A DNA stretch of 7,436 nucleotides from Hyphomicrobiales bacterium (GCA_025356765.1 JANXRO010000028.1:1-7436); one strand, 5' to 3'. Positions 1 to 6,254 are shown, numbered from the stretch's first letter. Numbers and translations: made by a program. The notes: generated by a model not told the origin, from the letters alone.

Positions 1-199
1 CCGAATTGAATTTGCATTCATCTTCGCCACGACCACAAAACGCCACATAGCCCACAGGTGGAAGCGACTTTCCATATTCTGTGGCTTGTGGCGTATTTGC
101 AGCGGGCTTCACAAAATTTCCATTGGTAGCGGCCTGTGCCGATGTTGCCATCAAGCTTATGAGCGTTAAAACAGTTCCTGCTGCTGTTCGAATATTCAT
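1..199 (-). CDS. Transglutaminase-like cysteine peptidase (BTLCP-like), N-terminal part, runs off left edge
   Basis: This is the start of a secreted protein read on the minus strand from an ATG whose first base is 199; the window edge cuts it after 66 codons. Residues 1-23 look like a signal peptide: MNIR, then a hydrophobic run (AGTVLTLISLMA), then the cleavage-like motif SAQA before A24. The mature start ends in PPVGYVAFCGRGEDECKF (residues 47-64), which matches the conserved opening of bacterial transglutaminase-like cysteine peptidases (a Pro-[IV]-Gly-x(4)-Phe-Cys segment followed by Glu-Cys). That family is predicted to be periplasmic and is common in Alphaproteobacteria; its substrates are mostly unknown. 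The catalytic Cys-His-Asp domain lies outside the window. A GGGGC stretch 5-9 bases upstream may be the ribosome-binding site. The gene diverges from the tRNA. The family call rests on the short N-terminus only. Confidence 0.68.
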   Translation of the reverse strand, partial: MNIRTAAGTVLTLISLMATSAQAATNGNFVKPAANTPQATEYGKSLPPVGYVAFCGRGEDECKFNS

Positions 200-408
200 G
201 TTCAAGCCCCGAATTCTTTTTTTGTTGTGGGTTGAACATAACCAAGAGAGATTTCGTTCGCGTTCGTTTGTGCGATATAAGTCTATGTAATTGTTAGATA
301 AATTGTATTGAATTTGTTAACCATGGCGTTTGATCAGGTTCGGCCACGGCGGGGGTTGCAGAAACGCATTGCGCCTGTTAGTTACGCGGCAACTATCTGA
401 AATGGCAT
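200..408. other. Divergent intergenic region between BTLCP-like gene and tRNA-Leu
   Basis: No convincing gene is seen in these 209 bases. They must carry the promoter of the leftward peptidase gene and that of the rightward tRNA. Positions 270-325 are clearly A+T-rich, fitting a promoter region, but no -35/-10 pair for the leftward gene is convincing. A tandem hexamer CGTTCG-CGTTCG lies at 255-266, in what would be the leader of the leftward gene. Short open frames here have no family resemblance and no ribosome-binding site. Confidence 0.6.
356..384 (+). promoter_or_regulatory. Tentative sigma-70 promoter for tRNA-Leu
   Basis: A TTGCAG box (356-361) resembles the alphaproteobacterial -35 element and is followed after 17 bases by TAGTTA (379-384) as a poor -10 box. 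Transcription would begin around 391, about 18 bases before the mature tRNA 5' end. The -35 is reasonable and the -10 weak, so this is a candidate only. Confidence 0.27.
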
Positions 409-493
409 GCGGTCATGGCGGAATTGGTAGACGCACTACCTTGAGGTGGTAACGGGGAAACTCGTGGAGGTTCGAGTCCTCTTGGCCGCACCA
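409..493 (+). tRNA. tRNA-Leu, anticodon GAG
   Basis: This 85-base gene folds into a class II tRNA and encodes its 3' CCA (491-493). The acceptor stem pairs GCGGTCA (409-415) with TGGCCGC (483-489), with one T-G wobble, and the discriminator base is A490. The D stem is G418-C419-G420 with C432-G433-C434. The anticodon loop is TTGAGGT (441-447) with anticodon GAG at 443-445, reading leucine codons CUC and CUU. The long variable arm (CGGG-GAAA-CTCG, 453-464) is typical of tRNA-Leu. The T arm is GGAGG-TTCGAGT-CCTCT (466-482). The outermost anticodon-stem pair is a C436/A452 mismatch; the other four pairs are intact. The sequence closely resembles bacterial tRNA-Leu(GAG). Confidence 0.97.
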
Positions 494-510
494 TTCCACT
501 TAATTGGAAT
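493..510 (+). other. Small hairpin directly after tRNA-Leu
   Basis: ATTCCA (493-498) can pair perfectly with TGGAAT (505-510) around a 6-base loop. The stem uses the last base of the encoded CCA and the 3' trailer. No T-run follows, so it is not an ordinary intrinsic terminator; it could mark the 3' processing region of a tRNA-mgtE transcript. The stem is short and A+T-rich, so it is only weakly stable. Confidence 0.4.
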
Positions 511-514
511 GAAA

Positions 515-530
515 AACGCAGCAATGCGTT
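515..530 (+). other. Hairpin with GCAA tetraloop in the mgtE leader
   Basis: AACGCA (515-520) pairs perfectly with TGCGTT (525-530) around the loop GCAA, a GNRA-type tetraloop that stabilises short RNA stems. It ends 6 bases before the mgtE ribosome-binding site. It is far too short for a magnesium riboswitch. A role in protecting or separating the tRNA and mgtE parts of a transcript is possible but inferred. Confidence 0.4.
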
Positions 531-536
531 AACAAC

Positions 537-542
537 GAGGAG
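537..542 (+). promoter_or_regulatory. Ribosome-binding site that fixes the mgtE start
   Basis: GAGGAG lies 8 bases before the ATG at 551, an ideal spacing. An in-frame GTG at 545 lies only 2 bases from this site and is therefore unlikely to be the start. Confidence 0.8.
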
Positions 543-550
543 CGGTGAAC

Positions 551-1939
551 ATGAGCGATTATTCACATGTCACCCAATTGCGCGACCCTTGGGGGGCGCT
601 GAATTCTAATTTCATCGAGGATCTGCGCGGGTGCCTCGAGGCCCAAGATGCAAAATCGGCCCGCCTGCAAACGCGCGACCTTCATGCGGCAGATTTGGCC
701 GATGCGTTACAGGCGCTTAACTCGCAAGAGCGCGTGGCGCTGATCAGCCTGCTTGGCAAAAACTTTGACGTTGAAGCCTTGGCCGAACTTGATGAAGGCA
801 CCAGAGACAGTTTGATTGAGGCACTGCCTGCCGAAGTTGTGGCCTCTGCCATTAAAAAACTTGATACCGATGATGCGGTTTATTTGCTGGAAGATCTTGA
901 CCGCGAAGACCGCGCCGAGATTTTGGCGAAAGTTTCAAAGGAAGATCGTGCTGCCTTAAGCCGGGCGTTGGATTATCCTGAAGATACGGCTGGCCGTTTG
1001 ATGCAGAACGAGTTTGTGGCTGTGCCAGAATTCTGGACGGTTGGCCAAGTGATTGATCATACGCGGTCTGCCAGAGGGTTGCCCGAAAGCTTTGTTGAAA
1101 TTTATGTTACCAACGAAAGTTTCAACCTTAAAGGTGCCATGCCGCTGTCTCGGTTGCTGCGTTCAAAGCGTGAGCGCAAAGTTGCAGATTTAATGGACAC
1201 CGATCAAACCGTGTTCAACGTGAATGATCCACAAGAAGATGTGGCCTATAAGTTTGAACAATACAACTTGGTCTCAGCCGCCGTGACAGACAGCACGGGC
1301 AAACTGGTTGGCATGTTGATGGTGGACGACATTCTCGACATTATTCAGGAACGCGCTGAAGACGATATGCTGCGTTTGGGCGGTGTTGCTGCTGACGAAG
1401 ATATTACAGGCTCGGTTTTAGAAACCACACGGTTGCGGTTTGCATGGTTGTTTATCAATCTGCTTACCGCGGTATTGGCTTCATGGGTAATTTCGTGGTT
1501 TGATGCCACCATTCAACAAATGGTGGCCATTGCGGTGTTGATGCCGATTGTTGCTTCGATGGGCGGAAACGCTGGCACCCAAACAATGACTGTTGCAGTG
1601 CGCGCCTTGGCCACACGGCAGCTGGGGCCGTTCAACGCCATGAAAGTGGTTTGGCGTGAATGTGCTGTGGGTCTGATCAATGGATTTTTGTTTGCAGTGA
1701 TTATTGGGCTTTTCACTTGGGCTTGGTTTGGGTTTGGGGCCTTGGGCATTATTATCGGTGCGGCGATGATTATTAATTTGTTGGCCGCAGCCTTGGCCGG
1801 AATTCTTCTGCCACTTGTGATGGATCACTTCGAATTTGACCCCGCAGTATCAGCCGCCGTGTTTTTGACCACGGTGACGGATGTGGTTGGGTTTTTCTCA
1901 TTCTTGGGGCTCGCCAGCCTTTGGCTTAGGAAGGGTTGA
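551..1939 (+). CDS. mgtE: Magnesium transporter MgtE
   Basis: This encodes an inner-membrane Mg2+ channel/transporter of 462 residues, close to the family's usual length of about 450. The order of parts matches MgtE: a charged, helical cytoplasmic N domain (about 20-140), two CBS domains (about 146-205 and 210-268), then five membrane segments (about 296-316, 322-340, 370-390, 398-422 and 433-458). The family signature PIVASMGGNAGTQT is at 332-345. Asp444 in TVTDVVGF corresponds to the conserved pore aspartate of the last helix. In the family, the N and CBS domains bind Mg2+ and close the channel when cytoplasmic Mg2+ is high. The start at 551 is preferred over GTG 545 because of the ribosome-binding site. 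It follows tRNA-Leu by 57 bases without a terminator and is probably in one transcript with the phosphatase gene 5 bases downstream. Some family members also carry Co2+. Confidence 0.95.
   Translation: MSDYSHVTQLRDPWGALNSNFIEDLRGCLEAQDAKSARLQTRDLHAADLADALQALNSQERVALISLLGKNFDVEALAELDEGTRDSLIEALPAEVVASAIKKLDTDDAVYLLEDLDREDRAEILAKVSKEDRAALSRALDYPEDTAGRLMQNEFVAVPEFWTVGQVIDHTRSARGLPESFVEIYVTNESFNLKGAMPLSRLLRSKRERKVADLMDTDQTVFNVNDPQEDVAYKFEQYNLVSAAVTDSTGKLVGMLMVDDILDIIQERAEDDMLRLGGVAADEDITGSVLETTRLRFAWLFINLLTAVLASWVISWFDATIQQMVAIAVLMPIVASMGGNAGTQTMTVAVRALATRQLGPFNAMKVVWRECAVGLINGFLFAVIIGLFTWAWFGFGALGIIIGAAMIINLLAAALAGILLPLVMDHFEFDPAVSAAVFLTTVTDVVGFFSFLGLASLWLRKG
1928..1935 (+). promoter_or_regulatory. 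Ribosome-binding site for the phosphatase gene
   Basis: AGGAAGGG inside the last codons of mgtE lies 9 bases before the ATG at 1945. It directly abuts the in-frame TTG at 1936, which is therefore too close to be the start. The choice also gives a compact signal peptide beginning MRRI. Confidence 0.72.
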
Positions 1940-1944
1940 ATTTG

Positions 1945-2502
1945 ATGCGGCGCATTTTAGCCATTCTGATTTTGATCGTGACTTTTTCTATTTCGGCCCA
2001 TTCGCGTGACGCAACTTGGGCCAAGCCTGTGGTTTTGGCAGGGGCTGGAAATTTGAACCAAGTAACGCCGAACCTATACCGTTCAGCCCAACCCACGGCG
2101 CAAGGTTTTAAAAATCTTGCGGCCAGCCTACACATTCAAACAGATTTAAATTTACGCAACGGTTATGAGGAACTTGATCTGTTGAAAGGCACTGAGATTG
2201 CCGGCGAACACGTTCCAATGACAACATTCATCACCCAAGATGGAGTGATCAAAGCCTTGAAAATTATCATCGCGGCCCAAAAGAAAGGCCCGGTCTTGGT
2301 GCATTGCCAGCGCGGCGCTGATCGAACCGGAGCAGTTATGGCGATGTATCGCATCGTTATTCAGGGCTGGAGCAAGCAAAAGGCCTTGGACGAAATGGAA
2401 CATGGCGGCTATGCGTTCAACCCGATTTTGATCAATATTCCTTATTTTATCAATCATGCTGATATTGCGGCCTATCGCACTGCACTTGCCATTTCGCCTT
2501 AA
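1945..2502 (+). CDS. Exported dual-specificity/tyrosine phosphatase family protein
   Basis: This 185-residue protein has the cysteine-based phosphatase signature HCX5R(S/T): VHCQRGADRTG at 119-129, with nucleophile Cys121 and phosphate-binding Arg127. Upstream it carries NLYRSAQP (43-50), a motif of the bacterial/plant-fungal DSP group. The segment after the P-loop (YRIVIQGWSKQKALDEM, then GGYAFNP) is also typical of these bacterial phosphatases. Residues 1-20 are an arginine-started hydrophobic segment ending near SAHS, which predicts export to the periplasm or an N-terminal membrane anchor. The general-acid aspartate cannot be assigned by eye. The substrate is unknown: the fold acts on phosphotyrosine, phosphoserine/threonine or inositol phosphates in different members. 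It starts 5 bases after mgtE, so co-transcription is likely; a functional link to Mg2+ transport is speculation. Confidence 0.85.
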   Translation: MRRILAILILIVTFSISAHSRDATWAKPVVLAGAGNLNQVTPNLYRSAQPTAQGFKNLAASLHIQTDLNLRNGYEELDLLKGTEIAGEHVPMTTFITQDGVIKALKIIIAAQKKGPVLVHCQRGADRTGAVMAMYRIVIQGWSKQKALDEMEHGGYAFNPILINIPYFINHADIAAYRTALAISP

Positions 2503-2547
2503 GGTCGCTAGAAGCCCTTCAAATCCCGCTTTATATTAGGAGTTATT

Positions 2548-2952
2548 ATGGCACGTGTGACCATTGAAGATTGCATTGACAAGCTTCCAAACCGTTTTGA
2601 ATTGGTGCTTTTGGCATCGCATCGTGCGCGTAACATTGCGCAGGGCACGCCCATTATGGTTGAACGCGACAATGACAAAGACCCCGTTGTTTCATTGCGC
2701 GAAATTGCTTCTTCGCACATCAACACCGATGATTTGCGCGAAGAGTTTATCCACGCCATGCAAAAGCAGGCTGAAGTTGACGATGCCGAAGAAACCGAAG
2801 TGCCAATGATCACCCAATCGGGCGATATGAGCATGGTTGATGATTCGGGCGATAACGCGCCAATGGAACAAATGACCGAAGAAGAATTGTTGCGCGGCCT
2901 TGAAGGCCTGCCACCGGCTGAAAGCCCAGGCAGCCAACGCAACGGTTATTGA
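2548..2952 (+). CDS. rpoZ: DNA-directed RNA polymerase omega subunit
   Basis: Omega binds the C-terminal part of beta-prime, aids polymerase assembly and forms part of a ppGpp-binding site in enterobacteria. The N-terminus MARVTIEDCIDKLPNRFELV followed by LASHRARNIAQG is diagnostic of RpoZ. At 134 residues it is longer than the 91-residue E. coli protein; residues from about 70 onward form an acidic tail rich in Glu, Asp, Met and Gln, as in other alphaproteobacterial omegas. AGGAG at 2538-2542 lies 5 bases before the ATG. It follows the phosphatase gene by 45 bases with no clear intergenic promoter; a promoter may lie inside the upstream gene. A strong terminator follows, separating it from rsh. 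Confidence 0.97.
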   Translation: MARVTIEDCIDKLPNRFELVLLASHRARNIAQGTPIMVERDNDKDPVVSLREIASSHINTDDLREEFIHAMQKQAEVDDAEETEVPMITQSGDMSMVDDSGDNAPMEQMTEEELLRGLEGLPPAESPGSQRNGY

Positions 2953-2973
2953 TCTTATTTCACAAAGTTTTAC

Positions 2974-3000
2974 GCCGGGCCTAGCGCCCGGCTTTTTTTT
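2974..3000 (+). terminator. Rho-independent terminator after rpoZ
   Basis: GCCGGGC (2974-2980) pairs perfectly with GCCCGGC (2986-2992) around a 5-base loop, followed directly by eight T residues (2993-3000). This is a textbook intrinsic terminator for the mgtE-phosphatase-rpoZ block. It ends only 15 bases before the rsh start codon. Confidence 0.94.
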
Positions 3001-3015
3001 GCGTAATCTGCACGT

Positions 3016-5190
3016 ATGATGCGTCAATATGAATTGGTGGAACGGGTTCAGAAATATGACCCGAATGCGGATGAGGATTTGCTCAACCGCGCTTATGTTT
3101 ATGCGATGAAGGCCCATGGCAACCAAACCCGTGCTTCGGGCGAGGCCTACTTCAATCACCCCTTAGAGGTGGCGGCCATTTTGGTCGACATGAAGTTGGA
3201 TGCTGCAACCATCGCCGCTGCGTTGTTGCATGACACGGTGGAAGACACCGAGGCCACGCATCTTGAACTGGTGGAAAAGTTTGGGCCAGACATTGCCGCT
3301 TTGGTTGACGGTTTAACCAAGATCAAAAAACTGGATATGATGACGAAGGAAGCCACGCAGGCCGAAAACCTGCGCAAGCTTTTGTTGGCCATGTCTCGTG
3401 ATATTCGTGTGTTGTTGGTGAAGTTGGCTGATCGCTTACACAACATGCGAACCCTTTCACATGTTAAGCCAGAAAAGCGTTTGCGTGTTGCCCAAGAAAC
3501 CATGGAAATTTATGCGCCGCTGGCCGGGCGCATGGGCATGCAGGTTGTGCGCGATGAAATGGAAGATATTGCTTTTGCCATTTTGAACCCCACGGCGAAT
3601 AAAATGATCCGCGAACGGTTGGAACGCCTGCACCAGGAAAGTGGCGACCTTTTGCAAGGCATTGAATTGGCTTTAAGCAAATCACTGGCGGAAAACCAGA
3701 TTGTGGCAGAAGTGAAGGGCCGCGAAAAACGCGCCTATTCAATTTTCCGCAAAATGGAACGCAAGCATTTGGCGCTTGATCAATTGTCTGACATTTTTGG
3801 CTTTCGCGTTTTGGTGAATAATGTTGATGAATGTTATCGCGCCTTGGGCGTGGTTCATCAAAAGTGGCTGGCTGTGCCCGGCAAATTCAAAGACTATATT
3901 TCAAACAGCAAACAAAATGACTATCGTTCGCTGCACACCATCGTCATTGGTCCGCATTCGCAGCGGGTTGAAATGCAAATTCGTACATTTGAAATGCATG
4001 ATATTGCTGAACGTGGTGTTGCCGCCCATGCGCTTTATAAAGATATCAGCGAAGCCAAACAGGCTGAGGCAGGGGTTCGCATTCCGGCAACCGAGTCCAA
4101 CGCTTATCGGTGGCTGCGGCATTTGATGGATGTGCTGCAAGAAGGCGACAGCCCCAAAGAGTTTTTGGAACATACACGCCTTGAGCTGTTCCATGACCAA
4201 GTGTTTTGTTTCACGCCCAAAGGCCAGCTTATTGCGCTGCCAGTGGGTGCCACACCGATTGATTTTGCCTATGCTGTTCACACCTCGATTGGCGATAGTT
4301 GTGTGGGCTGCAAAATCAATGGCCGCCACGCCACGCTGGTTGCCAAGCTGCAAAATGGCGATGAAGTTGTGATTATTCGGTCTGACGCGCAAACTCCACC
4401 GCCCGCATGGGAGGCAATTGCTGTCACCGGCAAAGCCAAAGCCGCCATACGGCGCGCAACGCGGGCAGATATTCGAAAGCAATATACGGGCCTTGGCCGC
4501 GAGATGGTTGAAAAGCTTCTGGCGCGGCAGGGCAAAGAATTTTCTGAAAAAGAAATGGCAATTGCCTTGCCCCGTGTAGGGCACCGTAACAGTGACGATG
4601 CGTTTGCCGCTGTCGGGCGGGGAGATTTGGTTCCCGCTGATCTGTTAAAAGCCATGGGATTGGTCGTTGATGAAAAGGACGCCAAAGCCAGCAAACGCAA
4701 ATCGTCAAAAGTTCGTGATTTGCAAGAAGGCCAGTTTTCGTTGCCGGTTCGCGGTGCTGCTTCCAATATGGCCTTGAAAATTTATCCGCTTACAGGTGCG
4801 GTTCCGGGCGAGCGGATTGTGGGCATTATTACGCCGGGTGAGGGGATTACGATTTACCCGATTTTTGCCGAAGCATTGGAACAGTTTGATCAAGAGCCGG
4901 AACGCTGGGTGGATTTGGCTTGGGGTGTTGCTGAGGAGGGCATGCGTTTTCCCGCGCGGTTGAGCATAACACTGATGAATGAAGTGGGAGCTTTGGGCCA
5001 GGTTGCGCAGACCATTGGCGAATATGGCGGCAACATCGACGAGCTTACGATGCAGGCGCGCCATGGCGTTCGCGACTTTTTTGAGCTTCGCATTTTGCTT
5101 GAGGTTTTTGACATCAGGCATTTGAACGAAATTATGAATGGGCTAAGAGCAAAACCCTTGGTGAATGAAATTAACAGAGTGGCAGGATGA
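3016..5190 (+). CDS. rsh: Bifunctional (p)ppGpp synthetase/hydrolase RelA/SpoT (Rsh)
   Basis: This 724-residue cytoplasmic enzyme makes and degrades the alarmone (p)ppGpp in the stringent response. The N-terminal HD hydrolase domain retains His48 (YFNHPLEVA), His72-Asp73 (LLHDTVEDT) and Asp139 (VKLADRLHNM). The synthetase domain spans about 240-345: DIFGFRV (259-265), KFKDYI (290-295), NDYRSLHT (301-308) and EMQIRT (319-324) with catalytic Glu319. KFKD is the basic-x-basic-Asp motif of bifunctional enzymes rather than the acidic form of RelA-only enzymes. A TGS domain (about 394-455), a helical region and a C-terminal ACT domain (about 648-724) follow. In the zinc-finger-like (RIS) region, the usual His/Cys residues are replaced by IYPIFAEALEQF (613-624). 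ATG 3016 or ATG 3019 may be the start; neither has a clear Shine-Dalgarno site. It overlaps pyrE by 4 bases. Confidence 0.97.
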   Translation: MMRQYELVERVQKYDPNADEDLLNRAYVYAMKAHGNQTRASGEAYFNHPLEVAAILVDMKLDAATIAAALLHDTVEDTEATHLELVEKFGPDIAALVDGLTKIKKLDMMTKEATQAENLRKLLLAMSRDIRVLLVKLADRLHNMRTLSHVKPEKRLRVAQETMEIYAPLAGRMGMQVVRDEMEDIAFAILNPTANKMIRERLERLHQESGDLLQGIELALSKSLAENQIVAEVKGREKRAYSIFRKMERKHLALDQLSDIFGFRVLVNNVDECYRALGVVHQKWLAVPGKFKDYISNSKQNDYRSLHTIVIGPHSQRVEMQIRTFEMHDIAERGVAAHALYKDISEAKQAEAGVRIPATESNAYRWLRHLMDVLQEGDSPKEFLEHTRLELFHDQVFCFTPKGQLIALPVGATPIDFAYAVHTSIGDSCVGCKINGRHATLVAKLQNGDEVVIIRSDAQTPPPAWEAIAVTGKAKAAIRRATRADIRKQYTGLGREMVEKLLARQGKEFSEKEMAIALPRVGHRNSDDAFAAVGRGDLVPADLLKAMGLVVDEKDAKASKRKSSKVRDLQEGQFSLPVRGAASNMALKIYPLTGAVPGERIVGIITPGEGITIYPIFAEALEQFDQEPERWVDLAWGVAEEGMRFPARLSITLMNEVGALGQVAQTIGEYGGNIDELTMQARHGVRDFFELRILLEVFDIRHLNEIMNGLRAKPLVNEINRVAG

Positions 5191-5780
5191 TGCTTTCGCA
5201 GATTGAAGTTTTAGATGAGTTTCGTGCAGCGGGCGCTTTGTTGGAGGGGCATTTCATTTTGTCATCTGGCCTTCACTCGCCGCGTTATTTGCAATGCGCA
5301 CGGGTGTTGATGGACGCAGCACGCGCTGATCGGTTATGCAAATCATTGGCCGAACAGGTGCGCGGCGGCAAACATGGCAAAATTGATTTGGTGGCATCCC
5401 CCGCCATGGGCGGCGTTGTCGTGGGCTATGAAATGGGCCGCCAACTTGGTGTGCCCGCGATTTTCTTTGAACGTGTGGATGGCAAATTGGTTTTGCGCCG
5501 AGGCTTTAATATTGAAAAGGGTTCACGTGTTTTGATGGTGGAAGATATTGTCACCACGGGCTTGTCCTCACGCGAATGTATTGATGGCATTACGGCGGAA
5601 GGCGGTGTGTGTATTGCTGCTGCTTGCCTTATCAATCGATCGGGTGGCAAGGCTGATGTGGGTGTTCCACTCTATGCGCTGACGTCTTTGGATGTGCCCA
5701 CATATCCGGCAGACCAACTGCCGCCAGAATTGGCGAACGTGCCTGCCATGAAGCCCGGAAGCAGGGGCCTGAATAAATGA
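5187..5780 (+). CDS. pyrE: Orotate phosphoribosyltransferase
   Basis: PyrE joins orotate and PRPP to form orotidine 5'-phosphate in pyrimidine synthesis. The 197-residue protein carries the PRPP-binding loop VLMVEDIVTTG (115-125), the N-terminal substrate segment FILSSGLHSPRYLQCA (23-38), the ASPAMGG segment (70-76) and the flexible-loop region FFERVDGKLVLRRGF (93-107). It is somewhat shorter than the 213-residue E. coli enzyme, in line with other alphaproteobacterial members. The start codon at 5187 overlaps the rsh stop in ATGA; a second ATG at 5190 is also possible and gives better spacing from the weak GGCAGG site (5181-5186). The overlap implies translational coupling with rsh. Its own stop overlaps the start of acpS in the same way. 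Confidence 0.96.
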   Translation: MMLSQIEVLDEFRAAGALLEGHFILSSGLHSPRYLQCARVLMDAARADRLCKSLAEQVRGGKHGKIDLVASPAMGGVVVGYEMGRQLGVPAIFFERVDGKLVLRRGFNIEKGSRVLMVEDIVTTGLSSRECIDGITAEGGVCIAAACLINRSGGKADVGVPLYALTSLDVPTYPADQLPPELANVPAMKPGSRGLNK

Positions 5781-6178
5781 TCTTGGGGATCGGCAATGAC
5801 ATTGTTGATATCAGACGGGTTGAGAAAACACTCGAACGCTTCGGCGCAAGGTTTACTGATCGTATTTTTACGGAAACTGAAAAGCGCAAATCTGACAGGC
5901 GGGTTTTGCGCGCGGCTTCCTATGCCAAGCGCTTTGCAGCAAAAGAGGCATGTTCCAAGGCTTTGGGCACAGGGTTTCGGCGCGGTGTATTTTGGAAAGA
6001 TATGGGCGTTGTAAACGAACCATCGGGCAGGCCAACAATGGTTTTAACCGGCGGGGCCAAGGCACAGCTTGATCGGTTAACGCCCCAAGGCATGACGGCC
6101 AAAGTGTTTTTAACGATCACAGATGACATGCCTTATGCCCAAGCCGTGGTGATTATCGAGGCCTTGCCCGCAGTGTGA
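5777..6178 (+). CDS. acpS: Holo-[acyl-carrier-protein] synthase
   Basis: AcpS transfers 4'-phosphopantetheine from CoA to a serine of apo-ACP, activating it for fatty acid synthesis; it works as a Mg2+-dependent trimer in the cytoplasm. The 133-residue sequence shows both family signatures: MILGIGNDIVDI at the N-terminus with Asp8, and RFAAKEACSKALGTG (52-66) with Glu57, the two metal-binding acidic residues. The C-terminal strand TITDDMPYAQAVVIIEA is typical of alphaproteobacterial AcpS. The ATG at 5777 overlaps the pyrE stop (ATGA, 5777-5780), and a purine-rich AGCAGGGG stretch precedes it. No intrinsic terminator follows, so transcription could continue into lepB, although that gene also has a likely promoter. 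Confidence 0.96.
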   Translation: MILGIGNDIVDIRRVEKTLERFGARFTDRIFTETEKRKSDRRVLRAASYAKRFAAKEACSKALGTGFRRGVFWKDMGVVNEPSGRPTMVLTGGAKAQLDRLTPQGMTAKVFLTITDDMPYAQAVVIIEALPAV

Positions 6179-6216
6179 CATGTGCGCCACAGTGGTCTGC
6201 CATGAATTGGGCGTGA

Positions 6217-6244
6217 TTGCATCACAAAGCGATTGAACTATATA
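6217..6244 (+). promoter_or_regulatory. Probable sigma-70-type promoter for lepB-rnc
   Basis: TTGCAT (6217-6222) and TATATA (6239-6244) are separated by 16 bases; an overlapping reading uses TATAGA (6241-6246) with 18 bases. They lie in the 108-base gap between acpS and lepB. Transcription would begin about 6251-6253, directly before the leader hairpin. This is a match by eye, not an experimental promoter. Confidence 0.5.
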
Positions 6245-6254
6245 GAGTTTTCGT

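Noticed and set aside
18..245. Alternative minus-strand frame of 75 codons
   Set aside because: It overlaps the BTLCP-like frame; its translation is rich in Cys, Trp and Asn without a recognisable motif, while the other frame gives a signal peptide and family motif.
81..290. Plus-strand open frame of 69 codons in the left region
   Set aside because: It runs antisense over the signal-peptide gene, has no ribosome-binding site and its translation resembles no family.
409..493. tRNA gene as an integration site for a mobile element
   Set aside because: No integrase gene, no repeat of the tRNA 3' end and no change in gene type follow within the window; the downstream genes are ordinary chromosomal genes.
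494..550. Magnesium riboswitch (M-box or similar) upstream of mgtE
   Set aside because: The whole spacer between the tRNA and mgtE is 57 bases, far shorter than an M-box, and holds only two simple stems.
2503..2547. Promoter in the gap before rpoZ
   Set aside because: TATATT (2532-2537) could be a -10 box but no acceptable -35 lies at the right distance, and it sits too close to the ribosome-binding site to be persuasive.
3901..4584. Long minus-strand open frame of 227 codons inside rsh
   Set aside because: It is a shadow of rsh in the opposite strand; rsh is intact with all its motifs, and the antisense translation has no family features.
6179..6216. Terminator after acpS
   Set aside because: Only a 4-bp stem (TGTG/CACA, 6181-6191) is present and no T-run follows.
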